The notes beneath the pieces were generated by a model, which saw nothing but the letters and a program-made list of their open reading frames with translations, was not told the origin of the DNA and ran no database searches. A program made the translations under genes and the position numbers. Shown here piece by piece: positions 13,101 to 24,508 of a stretch of 64,000 bases of DNA (position 1 is its first letter; every line of letters starts with the position of its first letter). The stretch comes from Adenanthera pavonina (lineage: Eukaryota; Streptophyta; Magnoliopsida; Fabales; Fabaceae). Location of the stretch: NCBI GenBank assembly GCA_026686845.1, contig JAIVEN010000007.1, positions 38,933,001-38,997,000 on the forward strand, written 5' to 3'.

Positions 13101-14971
13101 AAAACTTCATTTCACTTGTGACAAATTCTATCTCCATAGAATTACACGTAGCAATTGATTATTCATAAAGGATTCATGAAAATACAGATATTTCATCGAA
13201 GAGTTACCAACTCTCCTTCTTCAATCCTAGTCGAATATAAATCGCCATAGTCGACACAAAGTTATACTAATTTCATTCCATCCAAATAATGATTTCTGTC
13301 TTAGTTTTAATACTGATCTTTGTAACTAATAACCAAACTCCAAAATTACTAAGCTTGCTGCTTAATAATCCATGATATATAATTATTCCTTATTCATCTA
13401 AAACATGAAAAATCTTGTCATCTATGTAACTACTTAACGGTCATCATCTCCTAATCTCTTTTCCTTTTCTTGGATGTGGCGAAGGTAATATCTTTAGCTA
13501 TCATATAAAAAGTCAATTATAATAAACTAAATATCACATGTAAAGTAAATCCTTACTTTATTATTAAATAAATAAATAGCCATAGAAGATCTCCCATAAA
13601 ATTTATAATATAAATATAATATAAATGAGTGCTCAGAAACTTAGCACTATAGAAGAAACATGTATCGAGATCACAAAAAAAAAAATGGTCTGTACATAGA
13701 GCACAACACTATAAAAAGATATGACAGGTAGCAACAAAGTGACTGGAAACGTTCATTCGAAAAAGCAAAAAAAGTTCCGAGAACACAAAAAGAAAGAAAA
13801 TCGGATATGTATCAAATAAGTTCACAAAAGGGACTCACAGTATCAGTGAGTTTGCAATGTACAGAAAACAATATATGCATTATTTATTATCCTTGTGATT
13901 ATTACTCAACAATTTCATATCCTTTTCATTACTTTTTTTTTAACACTAGGGCGCGAGAGTTTCTCATGTACAAAATCACCTTTTTAATATTTTCTTTAAT
14001 CTTATTTATAAAAAAAAATTTATTTTGCTAATTCTAAATATAAAGAGAAAAAAAGGAATTAATGATGTATTAATTATTTTAAAAAAAATTACCCTTCATT
14101 AATTATATAAGAGAGAAATTAAATATATTAGTTATTTAAATTAATATTAAATTAAATAAGGATAATATTGAAAGAAACTTAAAATAAGAGACAATATAAT
14201 CAACTAAAACTATTTTTTAATACCCGTGAAATAATTTTTCTCTAATAAATGATAAATGAGACATGAGGGATTACTATTTTCCTTCTCATTCTTTCAATTC
14301 AGTATATCAAATAGTATTTCATTGATTAATTAATAATCTAATTGTATATTACAAATGCAAAGAGGAATAATCTCCTAATATTGGCCTTTTTCTCACGTGC
14401 ATTCCGTTTCCAATTTATTTGCCGATTGAACTTGAAACTCCTTATTTTTTCTTTCTTATGGGTACATGCGCATTGCTCAATATTCATCCTTCACGTACAC
14501 CAGCAACAAACCTTAGGCATTTTTAGTGTTATCTATATACATTCTAAAACAAATAAATAACACAAAGCAAAACTGAACTAATACAAAAAAGGAACAAAAA
14601 CAATTTGCTTCAATTTTTATTCCACTTCCAAAATGCTTACACATCATGAAAAATATTTACTTACTTATGGACATTACTTTCTCCGCTGTTTGCAACTATC
14701 TCTAGAGAAGTTGTCCAGAAGACTAAGCAGAAAGAGGTGCATGTTACTTAGGACGTAATATCCATAAACCGTGTCAATTTGACTATTAGAAATATTAATA
14801 GCTTACTTCTGAATTAAAAAGGTCATCAAGAAACAAACTTAAGCAATACAAAGATCATTGTCATGTCAACTCCTTTATGGAATACATTCGAATTTGGTTG
14901 CAGACAAGACACTCACTGTTAAACAAATGTAAAACAAGGCAACAACTGCCACAGGACAAGAAGATGCATAC
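10109..14971. other. Long AT-rich intergenic region without recognised genes
   Basis: Nearly 5 kb of AT-rich DNA. All open frames are short and lack family resemblance. A short sequence, gaatgctgagtgattgt, occurs twice (near 12203 and 12288), flanking a stretch with a weak minus-strand frame that looks like chance. TA- and TTA-rich tracts occur near 12720-12770. No element ends or RNA genes could be supported. Confidence 0.45.
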
Positions 14972-15440
14972 CTGCTACGGAAGACGATTTATCATTCTGT
15001 AGCCGTGACTGAGCCAATACATTCGGGCTTCAGTCCCAGGACGGAGCACTCCCAGTCGAAATACTATCTGAATTGATTCCATTATCAACCCAAGTTCCAT
15101 TGCCCAAACTCTCTTGAAACCCCACTCTGCCCTGATTCACTAACTCCTTCTTTCCTCCACTTGCTGACCCTGAGCTCCCATTACCACCAAGTCTAGAAAG
15201 GTTACTTGCACCAAGTGTCGACCCCTTATCATTTCTAAACCCCTAAAAGCTCTCCTGTGGCAATAGTCCTGATCTTGTCTTTATCCTGTTCAATCCAGGG
15301 GACGATGCTAAAATTGGAGAAACTGAGGACAGTGATGATTCCTTCCCGTCAACCGCCGCCACCTTCTTTGACTTCGACTCCGAACTCGAACCCAATTCCA
15401 CCCCGGAGCTTGGCTTCAACAACGTCAGATGGAATCCGCT
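14972..15440 (-). pseudogene. Decayed exon of an unrecognised serine-rich plant gene
   Basis: Read on the minus strand, one frame runs from about 15440 to 14972 and is rich in Ser, Gly and Lys, with stretches such as LKPSSGVELGSSSESKSKK, LNRIKTRSGPLPQESF and GASNLSRLGGNGSSGSASGG. Two in-frame stops interrupt it: TAG at 15243-15245 and TGA at 15030-15032. The frame stays open on either side of each, and there is no frameshift. It ends at a clean splice donor (G then GTATGC) at 14971, so the piece came from an intron-containing gene and not a processed copy. Its GC-rich, codon-like composition stands out from the surroundings. I do not recognise the family. It lies 280 bp from the left end of PIF-1. 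Confidence 0.55.
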
Positions 15441-16080
15441 CGAGATTGACTTTCATTGTCTTTGACATCCTTCTTTATAAGTTTGCAGGAAGCAAAATTG
15501 GGTTAAAAAGGGGAAAAAAAGTGAAATTAAATAAATAAATATATATATATAAAGTACCCACATCATGGGGTTTACACGCTCTTGCTCCGTTTCACTTTTT
15601 AGCCATTTTATTTTATTTTTTGGAATATTTTTATAAATAAAACAATACATATGTAAGGTGGTGTGTGATGCAAGATCCCTGGATGAGTACTTCTACGAAG
15701 AACTAAAAATTTGCGTACCTCCTTATCTGTTGCCTCCTTCAATAGGTGACTAAGTGCATGTTTGGAAAAATTTTTACAGAAGTAATTTTGAGTATAATAG
15801 ATTTTGCAGAAGTGATTTTAGTTAGAATAGTTGTTGTAAAACTTAATTTATATTTGGATATTTTTATTTTAAAAGTGATTTTACAAAACTAAATATGTTT
15901 GGATTATTTCAACCATAAGCACTTTTAAATGTGTAATAATCTTCTGTTTACAAAATTAATTGATAATTTTTACTTCAAATTATAAATTACAAAGAATATG
16001 AAAGAAAGCCTATAAAACATTTTTAATTTTTAAACTAAATAAACTGATATTGTTATAAGGAACTTAATAATATAACATGA

Positions 16081-17340
16081 CTAATTTTCTTCGAAATATT
16101 GTACAATTTGATCTCGAATTAAATCACGAGTAATATACATATCTCTTGAAGAGGCCATGGTTAGATTTGAGGATGATGCTTGATACTTATTAGTACGATC
16201 AGTATCTTCATGTTCAGTTATATTTTCATTTTCATAACGCAAGAACTCAGAATCTGTTTCAGATTTCCTTCTAATGAAGTTATGTATGGCCATTGTTGCA
16301 CAAACTATCTGAACTTGTGTATCAAATTTGAATCTGGGCATTCGACGTAAAATTGCAAACCTATTCTTCCAAACTCCAAAAGTCCTTTCTATTGTGCTTC
16401 TTAAGCTTGAATGGTAATAATTAAATGCTTCATTCGGGTTAGCAAATCCATGAGTACGTCTGAATTCTGGCAGGTGGTAGCGCTCACATTTATATGGACC
16501 AAGATATCCTGTTGGTGTTGGGTAACCAGCATCTACCAAATAATATTTACCTAATAACCAATGAAATTTTTGTGAATCAATTATGATTTCCAATGAAATA
16601 ATAAATACTGTATTTATAAGAAACATACCAGGAGGCGGATGCGGAAAATTCATGAAAGGAGTTGTGAGGGCATTCTCAAAAACACGAGCATCATGTGCGG
16701 TTCCTTCCCATCCGGCTAACACAAAAGTGAAGCACATATTCCAATCACATACAGCCATTATATTTTGCGTTGGATATCCTTTTGTTCCAATAAATCTGGG
16801 CTGTTCGGTGGGACTAACAATGCATGGGATATGGGTTCCGTCAATAGCTCCTATAGCATTCATGAAAAATGGCCAATATCGGCAATCATGTTGTATTTTT
16901 GGTGATATATCACGAAATCTACTATCTCGTGGCGTGATGTATCTCATTGATAGTCTAAGACATGCTACTAAAACTTCATGAAAATGTCTACTTATGGTCT
17001 CTCCTAAGTGTTGAAATCTTTCTTGTAGCATCCTATTTCCAACCCCATGTCCAACTGTGTTTAAAAATATCGCAACCATTTCTTGCACTCCCATCCCCTT
17101 AGTTTGTTTCAATCCATGTTCTACTAATTCAGTGCAAAGTTCATCAAATACCTTCTTCTCCATTTGAAACATCTCATAACAACGCATAGGATGTCCTTTT
17201 AAAATTTCATTCACCCGTAAATCACCTGTATACTGACTAGTTCTTCGTGGCTCTTTACATAAATATTTAAACGTATACAATCCAACCAGTGCACTCACCT
17301 GTGCAGCCTGATCTAAGTCATCATCAGAAGAGTCACTCAT
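16081..17340 (-). CDS. PIF/Harbinger DDE transposase (HARBI1-like nuclease)
   Basis: The frame is open for 419 codons from ATG at 17340. Inside it, 16551-16628 (78 nt) has a GTATGT donor and TTATTAG acceptor. Removing it gives a 393-residue protein and restores the family sequence PPG-KYYLVDAGYP. The DDE_Tnp_4 catalytic residues are visible: Asp in GAIDGTHIP, Asp in LVDAGYP and Glu in TIERTFGVW. The N-terminal part has the HARBI1-type region (MRCYEMFQMEKKVFDEL, then FLNTVGHGVGNR). The enzyme would cut and join transposon ends at TWA targets, usually together with the Myb-like partner encoded upstream on the same strand. No inactivating lesion was seen. Retention of the 78-nt intron would keep the frame. 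Confidence 0.93.
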   Translation of the reverse strand: MSDSSDDDLDQAAQVSALVGLYTFKYLCKEPRRTSQYTGDLRVNEILKGHPMRCYEMFQMEKKVFDELCTELVEHGLKQTKGMGVQEMVAIFLNTVGHGVGNRMLQERFQHLGETISRHFHEVLVACLRLSMRYITPRDSRFRDISPKIQHDCRYWPFFMNAIGAIDGTHIPCIVSPTEQPRFIGTKGYPTQNIMAVCDWNMCFTFVLAGWEGTAHDARVFENALTTPFMNFPHPPPGMFLINTVFIISLEIIIDSQKFHWLLGKYYLVDAGYPTPTGYLGPYKCERYHLPEFRRTHGFANPNEAFNYYHSSLRSTIERTFGVWKNRFAILRRMPRFKFDTQVQIVCATMAIHNFIRRKSETDSEFLRYENENITEHEDTDRTNKYQASSSNLTMASSRDMYITRDLIRDQIVQYFEEN

Positions 17341-17542
17341 TTTATTATTTGTACCTGTAAGTTGGAAAACAAAGTAATTCTTTAAACAGTTGACTTTCTA
17401 AAAGTTCAATAATATTAGATAAATTTAAAAGCTCCATATAAAACAAAGTTTTTCAAACATAAAAAAAGATAAAGTTCATCCACCAAAGTTCATAACAAAA
17501 AAGAAAGGAAGCAAAGTACTAAATTAAAGCATAAATAATATC

Positions 17543-18554
17543 CTAAATTCTATAAGCTGCCAACTTCAACCATACCATCAATCTGTCCTTATGTGGTCTC
17601 AATTTAAAAAAGATCTCCCTCTTTGTCGGGTTCGAAAGGAGTTCACAACATCGAGAATACCACTCCAGATCCATTGTGATCTCCTCTATTGTGCCTAGTT
17701 CATCCATCGCTTGACCCATAGATGTTTCAGCCTTTTGTTTTCCTCGTGACTCTTTGGTATCAGCAATTCTACTAATTGCATCAACTAAATGTCTTGCATT
17801 GGGGGCTCTCTGCCTTTTCTGTCCTTCAGAAGGTCCCACCCTTTTTCTCTTTCCCATGCTTCTTTCACTAGAGCACCCTTATGAAGTATTTAAGTTAATA
17901 TCTCCAAATTCAGTACTAATTCCAGCACTAACTCCAAGAGTAGGATTTTGAAGCTCTTCCTCACTGTCCACGGATCCTTCATCTAAGTCTAAGGTAAGAC
18001 GATACATATCATCGTCTTCTTCTACCTGATTAGGTAATCTTTGAGATGAGGGTGCCCATGCTTGTTGTCCAGTTGCCACCATACTTTTGAATAGAATTGT
18101 TAATTCATCTTTGAACGGGAGTCCTTTATATCTGTATTTTGCATATAGTGGATTTGCCTGCATGTTTACAACCAATCATTGTTATATTTTTCACAATGAA
18201 TATAAAGTTTATAATACCAAATTTACAATTACATACCTCTTGCTTCTCAGCCCACCAACTATCAGGTGCATCTATCGTATGTGTGTTAGGATTCCACCCT
18301 AAACCTGTGTCTTTCTCAAATAACTTGCACCATGTCATCCACTCTTTTTTAAGGGAGTCCAACTTATTTTTAAGTTGTCCCCTATCATAGCTCCTACCAG
18401 TTTGGTCTTTAAATCCAGAAACTATTTCTCTCAATGCTGTTTTTGTATAAGTAGTTCCATGCCGTTGCCCTTTATGGACTTGTTGCAAGCACAGTTTGAT
18501 TAAAATTTCAGTCGTCTTAATGTCCCAACTTGCCTTTGCCTTATCGTTACTCAT
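17543..18554 (-). pseudogene. PIF/Harbinger Myb/SANT-like partner gene, one in-frame stop
   Basis: Exon 1 (18237-18554) encodes a Myb_DNA-bind_3 type trihelix region: SWDIKTTEILIKLCLQ, the YDRGQLKNKLDSLKKEW segment and GLGWNPNTHTIDAPDSWW. A GTATGT..CAG intron leads in frame to exon 2 from 18157, with the KGLPFKDELTILF segment. The frame then meets TAA at 17879-17881 and continues unbroken from MGKRKRVG to 17543. The continuation after the stop is lysine/arginine-rich and matches the usual tail of these proteins, so the stop looks like a point mutation (for example CAA to TAA). Natural termination or a second intron cannot be excluded. In related systems this protein binds the transposase and carries it to the nucleus or the ends. 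Confidence 0.75.
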
Positions 18555-19289
18555 GATTCTATTATCAAAACATCCATAATAAAAAAAAGATCCAAACTAT
18601 CCATATGCATATATAACAAACATGTAAACAAGAGAAGATGGAATTAATCCATATAAATTGAAAGACCCACGGATTCCCCAGCTTATTGTTTTGCTAGTCC
18701 TTTACATGAGAGTGGCCAAATAGCAACTCACCAAACCAACCCATTCACTTTCTATTACTAGATTGACTAAACATTAAAACAGAACAAGTTAAAGACAATG
18801 TTAATTCCTCATTAAGCATGCTCTTCTAGAATCATCACACACATTTATATTGATTCGAATATGCCTTCTTATGATCCAGTGCATACTACTAGTATGGCCT
18901 TGATCATTAGAATGCATTTAAGAGAATGCCTAATACCGACTTTTCGCTAGAGTTATACCATTCTACAGCATTCCAGTGCAATCATAACAGATCAACTTAG
19001 CCAATATCAACTTCATATCGTTAAAGACTTTGAGAAATGGCAGTTAGACTCTGTGGAGAACATTGCTTCAAACAACAAAATTTGTCAATTAACTGCATTA
19101 CCAAATCAAGACCTGAACTTGGATAATTAGAATTTGCAGTACCAAATCAAGACATGAACTAAATTAAAAGCTAAAAACAGTCCAGAATATATATATATAT
19201 AACTGAATGAGACTCGAAATAAGATGGTGGTGGAGTGGAGCTTACCGAGCTTGAAGCAATAAATTTGTGCTTACTCGGATTTGCAAATG

Positions 19290-19830
19290 CTAAAGGTTGA
19301 TGGGGGTTGATGTAGCTCGTCCTCCACCGGATCTGCAGACAGAGCTAACATTGAAAATGGGGGTTGATGTAGCTCGTCTGGCAGTGCACAACGAGAAGCT
19401 CAAGGAAGACGATTCTGCAACCACAGCGGCGGGCGTGAAGAGGGGGAAGCTCACCGGTGACGGATCTGGAAGCATAGATACGTTCGTGCAAAAGGAGAAG
19501 CTCACCGGCGACGGATCTACAAGCACAGCTCACCGTGACGAAGGAGAAGCTCACCGGTGATGATTTTGCAAGCACGGCTACGACCGTGAAGAAAGAGAAT
19601 GTTAATGATGGCGGATCTACAAAGACGACCGTGAAAGGAGACGCTGAAGGATGAAAACAGAGACGCCTCCACCGTGGAAGGAGACGCTCATTGCCGTGAA
19701 GCAGTCGCCGGTGAAGGAGGAGCTTGACAACGGCAGAAAAATGCACATCCTCCCACTAGCAGAGCAGCCGTTGGAGGACATCGGGAGCCACGCACAAACT
19801 CTGGACTGGTTGAAGGACAATGGCCGTTGA
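19290..19830. repeat. GC-rich degenerate repeat block inside PIF-1
   Basis: The words gaagctcaccggtgacgg, gaagctcaccggcgacgg, ggatctacaa and accgtgaag recur at irregular spacing of roughly 45-60 bp. GGGGTTGATGTAGCTCGTC occurs twice, at about 19303 and 19360. The block is much more GC-rich than the rest of the element and lies between the Myb-like gene and the right end. It has open frames on both strands, but these follow from its repetitive GC-rich composition. Its position suggests a promoter or subterminal binding region of the element. Confidence 0.6.
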
Positions 19831-20057
19831 AGGAGACGTTGTAAAATTTTAATTCAGCATTTAATGCTTCAACGGTCAGAAAACCAATTTCATCTACCGC
19901 AAAAGCTAATACAATCAGCTTCTCATCATAATCTATTTTGGGTCAGAATCTATTTTTTTTTAAGTGAAAGTTTCAGTATCCAAACATGATTCCAAACCTA
20001 GATAATCCCTTTTTAGGCTCAAAACTTAGGTTTTGGGTGTGGCCAAACATGCACTAA

Positions 20058-21860
20058 GTAGATTGAGTGGCAGTCGTCACTACCTCTGGTTACTAGGACC
20101 TTCCCTAGATGATTGCAAGGAAAAAAAAACTCAAGTGCTTTATTCCACCAAATCTATATTTGCAACCACTTCACATATCTCTCTCCCCCTTCACTGGAAA
20201 TCTTTGAACCCTAACCTGCGTGGTTGATTAACAAAATAAGAAAATAGTACTAACCGTCGCTAAAGCCTCATTTCTTATGGCCAACATCTTTTTGTTGCTC
20301 CTTCCGTCACCTTTTTCTTGATAACATTTATGCCTTCTGTGAATTGGTTGATTTTTCGTGATGTGAAGATTGAAACTTGTGGGTCTTTTCCATATTTCTT
20401 CTCCTCCTCAACCCTTTTCTTCATTGCACTGATCACATAAAAACCAAAAAAAGAATAAGAGAGAAGGAAAAAACTGAAGAGGGAAAAAGAGAAGAAATGG
20501 AAAAGATGGATAGAAGAAAAAATAATGGTCACCAGCTCCTGTGTGAGAGAGATGAGAAAGATCGAACAGTGTGATAAAAGCATAGGAGTGAAAGAAAGGC
20601 CTATTGGCATCTAGAAATATGGTCACCTGCTCCATGTTGCTAAATGATTAGAACAAAATCTACCCACAACATAGCAATCCTCATCTTCTAAAGTGTTAAT
20701 AATCCTCTTGCTCTATTCTGGAGATTGGAGAATTATTTAAGTTGCTTGTTACTTTAGGAATTTATCTTGTAGTTAATCTCTATTTGTAGAGTATTATAAT
20801 TAAGAGAAGGTACGTAGGGCTAGGCTGTATTTATGTTCAACCCATAAGTTCTGCAAATTAGAAATGAGTATCTTTTCAAAATTATTACGAGTGAATAGAA
20901 TGATTTAATCCTAGGTGAGGATTTTAGCATTTCAGATATGTTTGTGTGTATGTAATGCTGATAGCCATTTTCCTTTTACTGTAATATATGTACGAATATA
21001 GAAAGCTTAATAATTGAGGTCTTTAAAGAATAGATTTCAGATTAATTGTTATGCTTAAAAGTGCTTCATTCAAGCGGTCTTTGCTCTTTGGAGGTTTGGA
21101 TTATACTTGGCTCATTACTTATAATCGATGGAAATTTAGTTGTGCTTGGTAATCTTTCTGGAAGTATTATATTATTTTTGGCTAGGGTGATTGTTTAGAT
21201 GGTATGGTTATGGTAGTGACAATGACAGTGTAGTGCATTGTCTTGAATTTGGTTTATCATTTTGCCCCAGTGGTGTCTTGGAGAAAGCATCGAGGAAGTA
21301 TTTATCCTCATAGCATTGCTATATTCATTTTTAATATTTGTCATTGGGTGATGCTTCAGTGTAACTGTCTTGGTAGTTTACTGTAATGTATATGAACTTA
21401 ATGAAAGTTGCTCATTTAAGCTGATTTTTGTAATGCATCAATCTATTTTAAAGAATCTAGCATTATTGAAAAAGCTTAACCTTGCTGATGTTCAGGTTGC
21501 TCATTATTGGTGTTGAGCATTCTTGTCATTCCTGTCATTTTTTCATCACCAGGTTTGGTACTGCATCTATTTAAGAAAATTTCACCATTCTCCAACCAAC
21601 AATCTGTCCAGAAACAAGCATTCTCTCTATTTCTCACATCCCAAGCAACATTATTCTGCATTTCATCTACTTGATAAGTTGTTATTATTATTATTATTAT
21701 TATTAGTAGTAGGATAGCGCCGTAGACAATTTAGTGAGGTTGGGAGGACATGGCCTTTGTATTCCTTTAAGTCTTAAGGTTGCCTTGTGTTCTTCACATG
21801 AAACTCTATTAATGTTTATGGTTTCATTGTGTCTTTAAATGATTGAATCTTGTATATTAT
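20058..21860. other. Spacer between PIF-1 and PIF-2
   Basis: No credible gene. Positions 20400-20600 contain a purine/pyrimidine-biased stretch that gives spurious frames on both strands. A (TTA)n run lies at about 21680-21705. The left end of PIF-2 must lie within or near this stretch, but I could not find an inverted match to its right end. Confidence 0.4.
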
Positions 21861-21869
21861 AGATGGCAA

Positions 21870-22755
21870 CTAGTGCGTCAATAGAAGTTTAAAAAAATGC
21901 AATTTGACCAAAGCATGTACTTAAATGCTTCATAGACATTATATTGAGAAAGTTGAATGCTATGAGTGGGCGCCCTTTTCATGAGAAACAAGTCAAGCAA
22001 AAGTATAATAGATTGCGAGCAAAGCATAGAGATTTTTCTTTATTGCTACAACACATTGGATTTGGCTGGAGTCCTGAAACCAACACAATGACTGCTGATG
22101 AGAGATGTTGGAGAGATTATATTTTGGTATGTAACCATTTGAAATTTCTTCCTACATTGTATATGTATATTAGCTAGATTATTGATTGTACATAATTTTA
22201 TAGGCACATCCTAAAGCTGCTCAATTCAAGAAGCAGGGGTTGGAGCATTATCAATTGTTAGGCGTAATCTTTAATAGAAGCACTGCTACTGGTGTACTTC
22301 ATCATTCATCTACTCAAGATCCACCAAATTCTTTAGATGAGATTCAACTTCAAGATGAATATTTAAATGATGGAGTTCATGTAGACCTAGAAAATGATGA
22401 TGACATTGATGAAGATATCACTCATGGTGTGACACATAGTGGAAAGCGCATTGTTCAACAACTTGATCGAAAGAAAAAAAAAGAGTGTAGGTCTGATCAA
22501 TTGAGTAAAGCACTTCAAGCAATGGTTTAGGCATATAATGTAAGGGCAGAAGCTTACCTAGCTAAAGTTGAGATGTTGAGGGCAAAGAGTACAGAAGCTA
22601 GTAGTGTGGGACCCACGTCATCTAATTATTCTATTGCCAAATGTGTTGTTGTTCTTAATGAGTTTGAAGATATCTCTGACATGGTTTATGTGAAGGCAAT
22701 GGATAAATTTATTGATCCTGCTTGGAGGGAAATATTTATGGCAGTGCTTTCATAG
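21870..22755 (+). pseudogene. PIF-2 Myb/SANT-like partner gene, broken
   Basis: The trihelix-like part reads SGRPFHEKQVKQKYNRLRAK and GFGWSPETNTMTADERCW. An intron at 22127-22203 (GTATGT..TAG) leads to AHPKAAQFKKQGLEHYQLL, the standard next segment in these proteins. An acidic stretch (ENDDDIDEDI) and a basic patch (DRKKKKE) follow. TAG at 22528-22530 then interrupts the frame, which continues to a natural end at 22755 (WREIFMAVLS). The start is also damaged: upstream of 21944 the family sequence is only partly readable. Confidence 0.75.
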
Positions 22756-23061
22756 AGAAAGAAGGCATGGTTGAATAATTTGATTTGATCTATGTCTGTA
22801 GGTGTTATGTTTTGTGTTTATGTCTATTTGCTTTGTGTTTGGTGATTATAAATGTTATTACTAGTTATGTATTTGATATTTCCTCCGAACTATGAATGCT
22901 ATGACTAATTATGCTTTTGATATTTTCTCCAAACTATGAATGCTAGGACTTGTAATGTATTTGGTATTATTTCCAAACTATGAATGATATGATTAGTTAT
23001 ATATTTGATATTGTTTCCTATAATTTACGTTTACTTACATTTGAACAGATTATTGTGCACA

Positions 23062-24508
23062 ATGAATATTGAAGGTAGCTCTGAGGGATCTTTAACTTCA
23101 TCCAGTTCAAGTGAAGATGATTATTAGTTAGCAGAGTTAGCATTAATTAATATGATATGTGAGTATGAAAGCAAGTTTCTTAACAAGATTCCAGTTCATA
23201 ATTATGCACTTACGGGTCAAGAATTTGTTAGTGAGCTCTTATAAGGATCAGGAACTAGTTGTTATGAATTGTTGAGAATGGAAAAGACATGTTTTATCAA
23301 TTTATGCGATGAGTTAAGGAGTAAAGATTATTTAATGGATTCAAAAGAGTTGAGCTTGGAAGAGAAAGTTGCAATGTTATTATACATTATAGGTCATAAT
23401 CTTAGACAACGGGTAGTTGCAGATCGTTTCCAACATTTGACCAAAACTATTTCTTATTATTTTAAGCAAGTGTTAAATGCAATGTGTCGATTGGGGAAAG
23501 AGCTCATCAAGCAGCAGACCTGGGAGTTGCCTGATAATGTTAAAAATAATACAAAGTACTATCCTTGGTTCAAAGTAAGTTTTAATATTTTATAGTTATT
23601 GCTTATTATCAATATTAACATAAATATTACCTATCATAATTATATATATATATATATATTTTGAATCAGAATTGTGTAAGTGCAATTGATGGGACACATG
23701 TTAGTGCTTGGGTGCCTGCTGAAAAGCAAATATCATGCAGAGGACGAAAAGCAGTCTTGACACAAAATTTTATGTGCATATGTGATTTTAACATGATGTT
23801 TACCTATGTTTATTCAGGTTGGGAAGGTAATGCTCATGATGCAAAGGTTTTGTTAGATGCAATGACCAATTCTAATGCAAATTTTCCATGGCCTCCTGCA
23901 GGTATACATTTAAATAAAATTTTTTTTACATACCATTGCTCTTTTTTCTTAGTTCATTTAGATGAATTTACTCATGTATACATTTAAATTAATATTTTAT
24001 TATTACTTTAAGATTATATTATCTTGTGGACTCTGGATATCCTTGTAATGAAGGTCTTCTTCCACCATATAGAGGAGAAATATATCATGCACAAGAATAT
24101 CGAGGAAGAGGGCGTTAAGCTAGGAGTTCCAATGAACTTTTTAATTATATGCATTCTTCTTTAAGAATGATGATTGAACGTTATTTTAGAGTATTGAAGA
24201 CTCGATTTCCAATTTTAAAATTAATGTCATCATATAATCCTTTAAAACAACGTCTTATAGTAATAGCATGTTGTACTATTTATAATTATATACGTAAGTG
24301 GAGTCGACGTGATAGGCTATTTAGAGAATGGGAGAACATAAATCTTGAAGAAGTAGAGGACTTGGCTAGCAACACAAGTGTAGAAAATACAGGTTATAAC
24401 GTGGAAAACTTGTCAAGATTATATAATGAAAGTGCAACACAAATGGTAACACTTCGCGATCATCTTGCAGCTTGGATGTGGTTAGAATACACCAATTCTT
24501 CTAATTAG
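23062..24508 (+). pseudogene. PIF-2 DDE transposase, broken
   Basis: Deduced exons are 23062-23574, 23670-23901 and 24013-24508. The catalytic residues are all readable: Asp in SAIDGTHVS, Asp in LVDSGYPC and Glu in MIERYFRVL. Stops interrupt the frame at 23125-23127 (TAG), 23242-23244 (TAA) and 24116-24118 (TAA). The join at the third exon is out of frame by one base. The intron before the LVDSGYP segment sits exactly where PIF-1 has its 78-nt intron, so this intron is ancestral to both lineages. The copy cannot make a full transposase. Confidence 0.85.
23643..23660. repeat. (TA)n microsatellite in a transposase intron
   Basis: An uninterrupted TA run lies in the intron of the PIF-2 transposase, just upstream of the splice acceptor at 23669. 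Confidence 0.8.

Larger units (their letters stand above)
15751..20057. mobile_element. PIF/Harbinger transposon PIF-1, nearly complete, with TAA duplication
   Basis: The element spans 15754-20054 (4,301 bp). It begins GTGCATGTTTGG and ends CCAAACATGCAC, a perfect 12-bp terminal inverted repeat. It is flanked by TAA at 15751-15753 and 20055-20057, the 3-bp duplication characteristic of PIF/Harbinger insertion. It carries the two genes of this superfamily on the minus strand: a Myb/SANT-like gene at 17543-18554, then the transposase at 16081-17340. GC-rich degenerate repeats occupy 19290-19830. The intact ends, duplication and open transposase indicate fairly recent insertion. One stop in the Myb-like gene may leave it non-autonomous. 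Confidence 0.92.

Noticed and set aside
19297..19746. Open frames on both strands in the GC-rich block of PIF-1
   Set aside because: Frames stay open on both strands because of the GC-rich repeat; none resembles a protein family or the known partner genes.
20275..20635. Overlapping frames on both strands
   Set aside because: They result from a purine/pyrimidine-biased stretch; the proteins are runs of K/E/R or F/S/L without family features.
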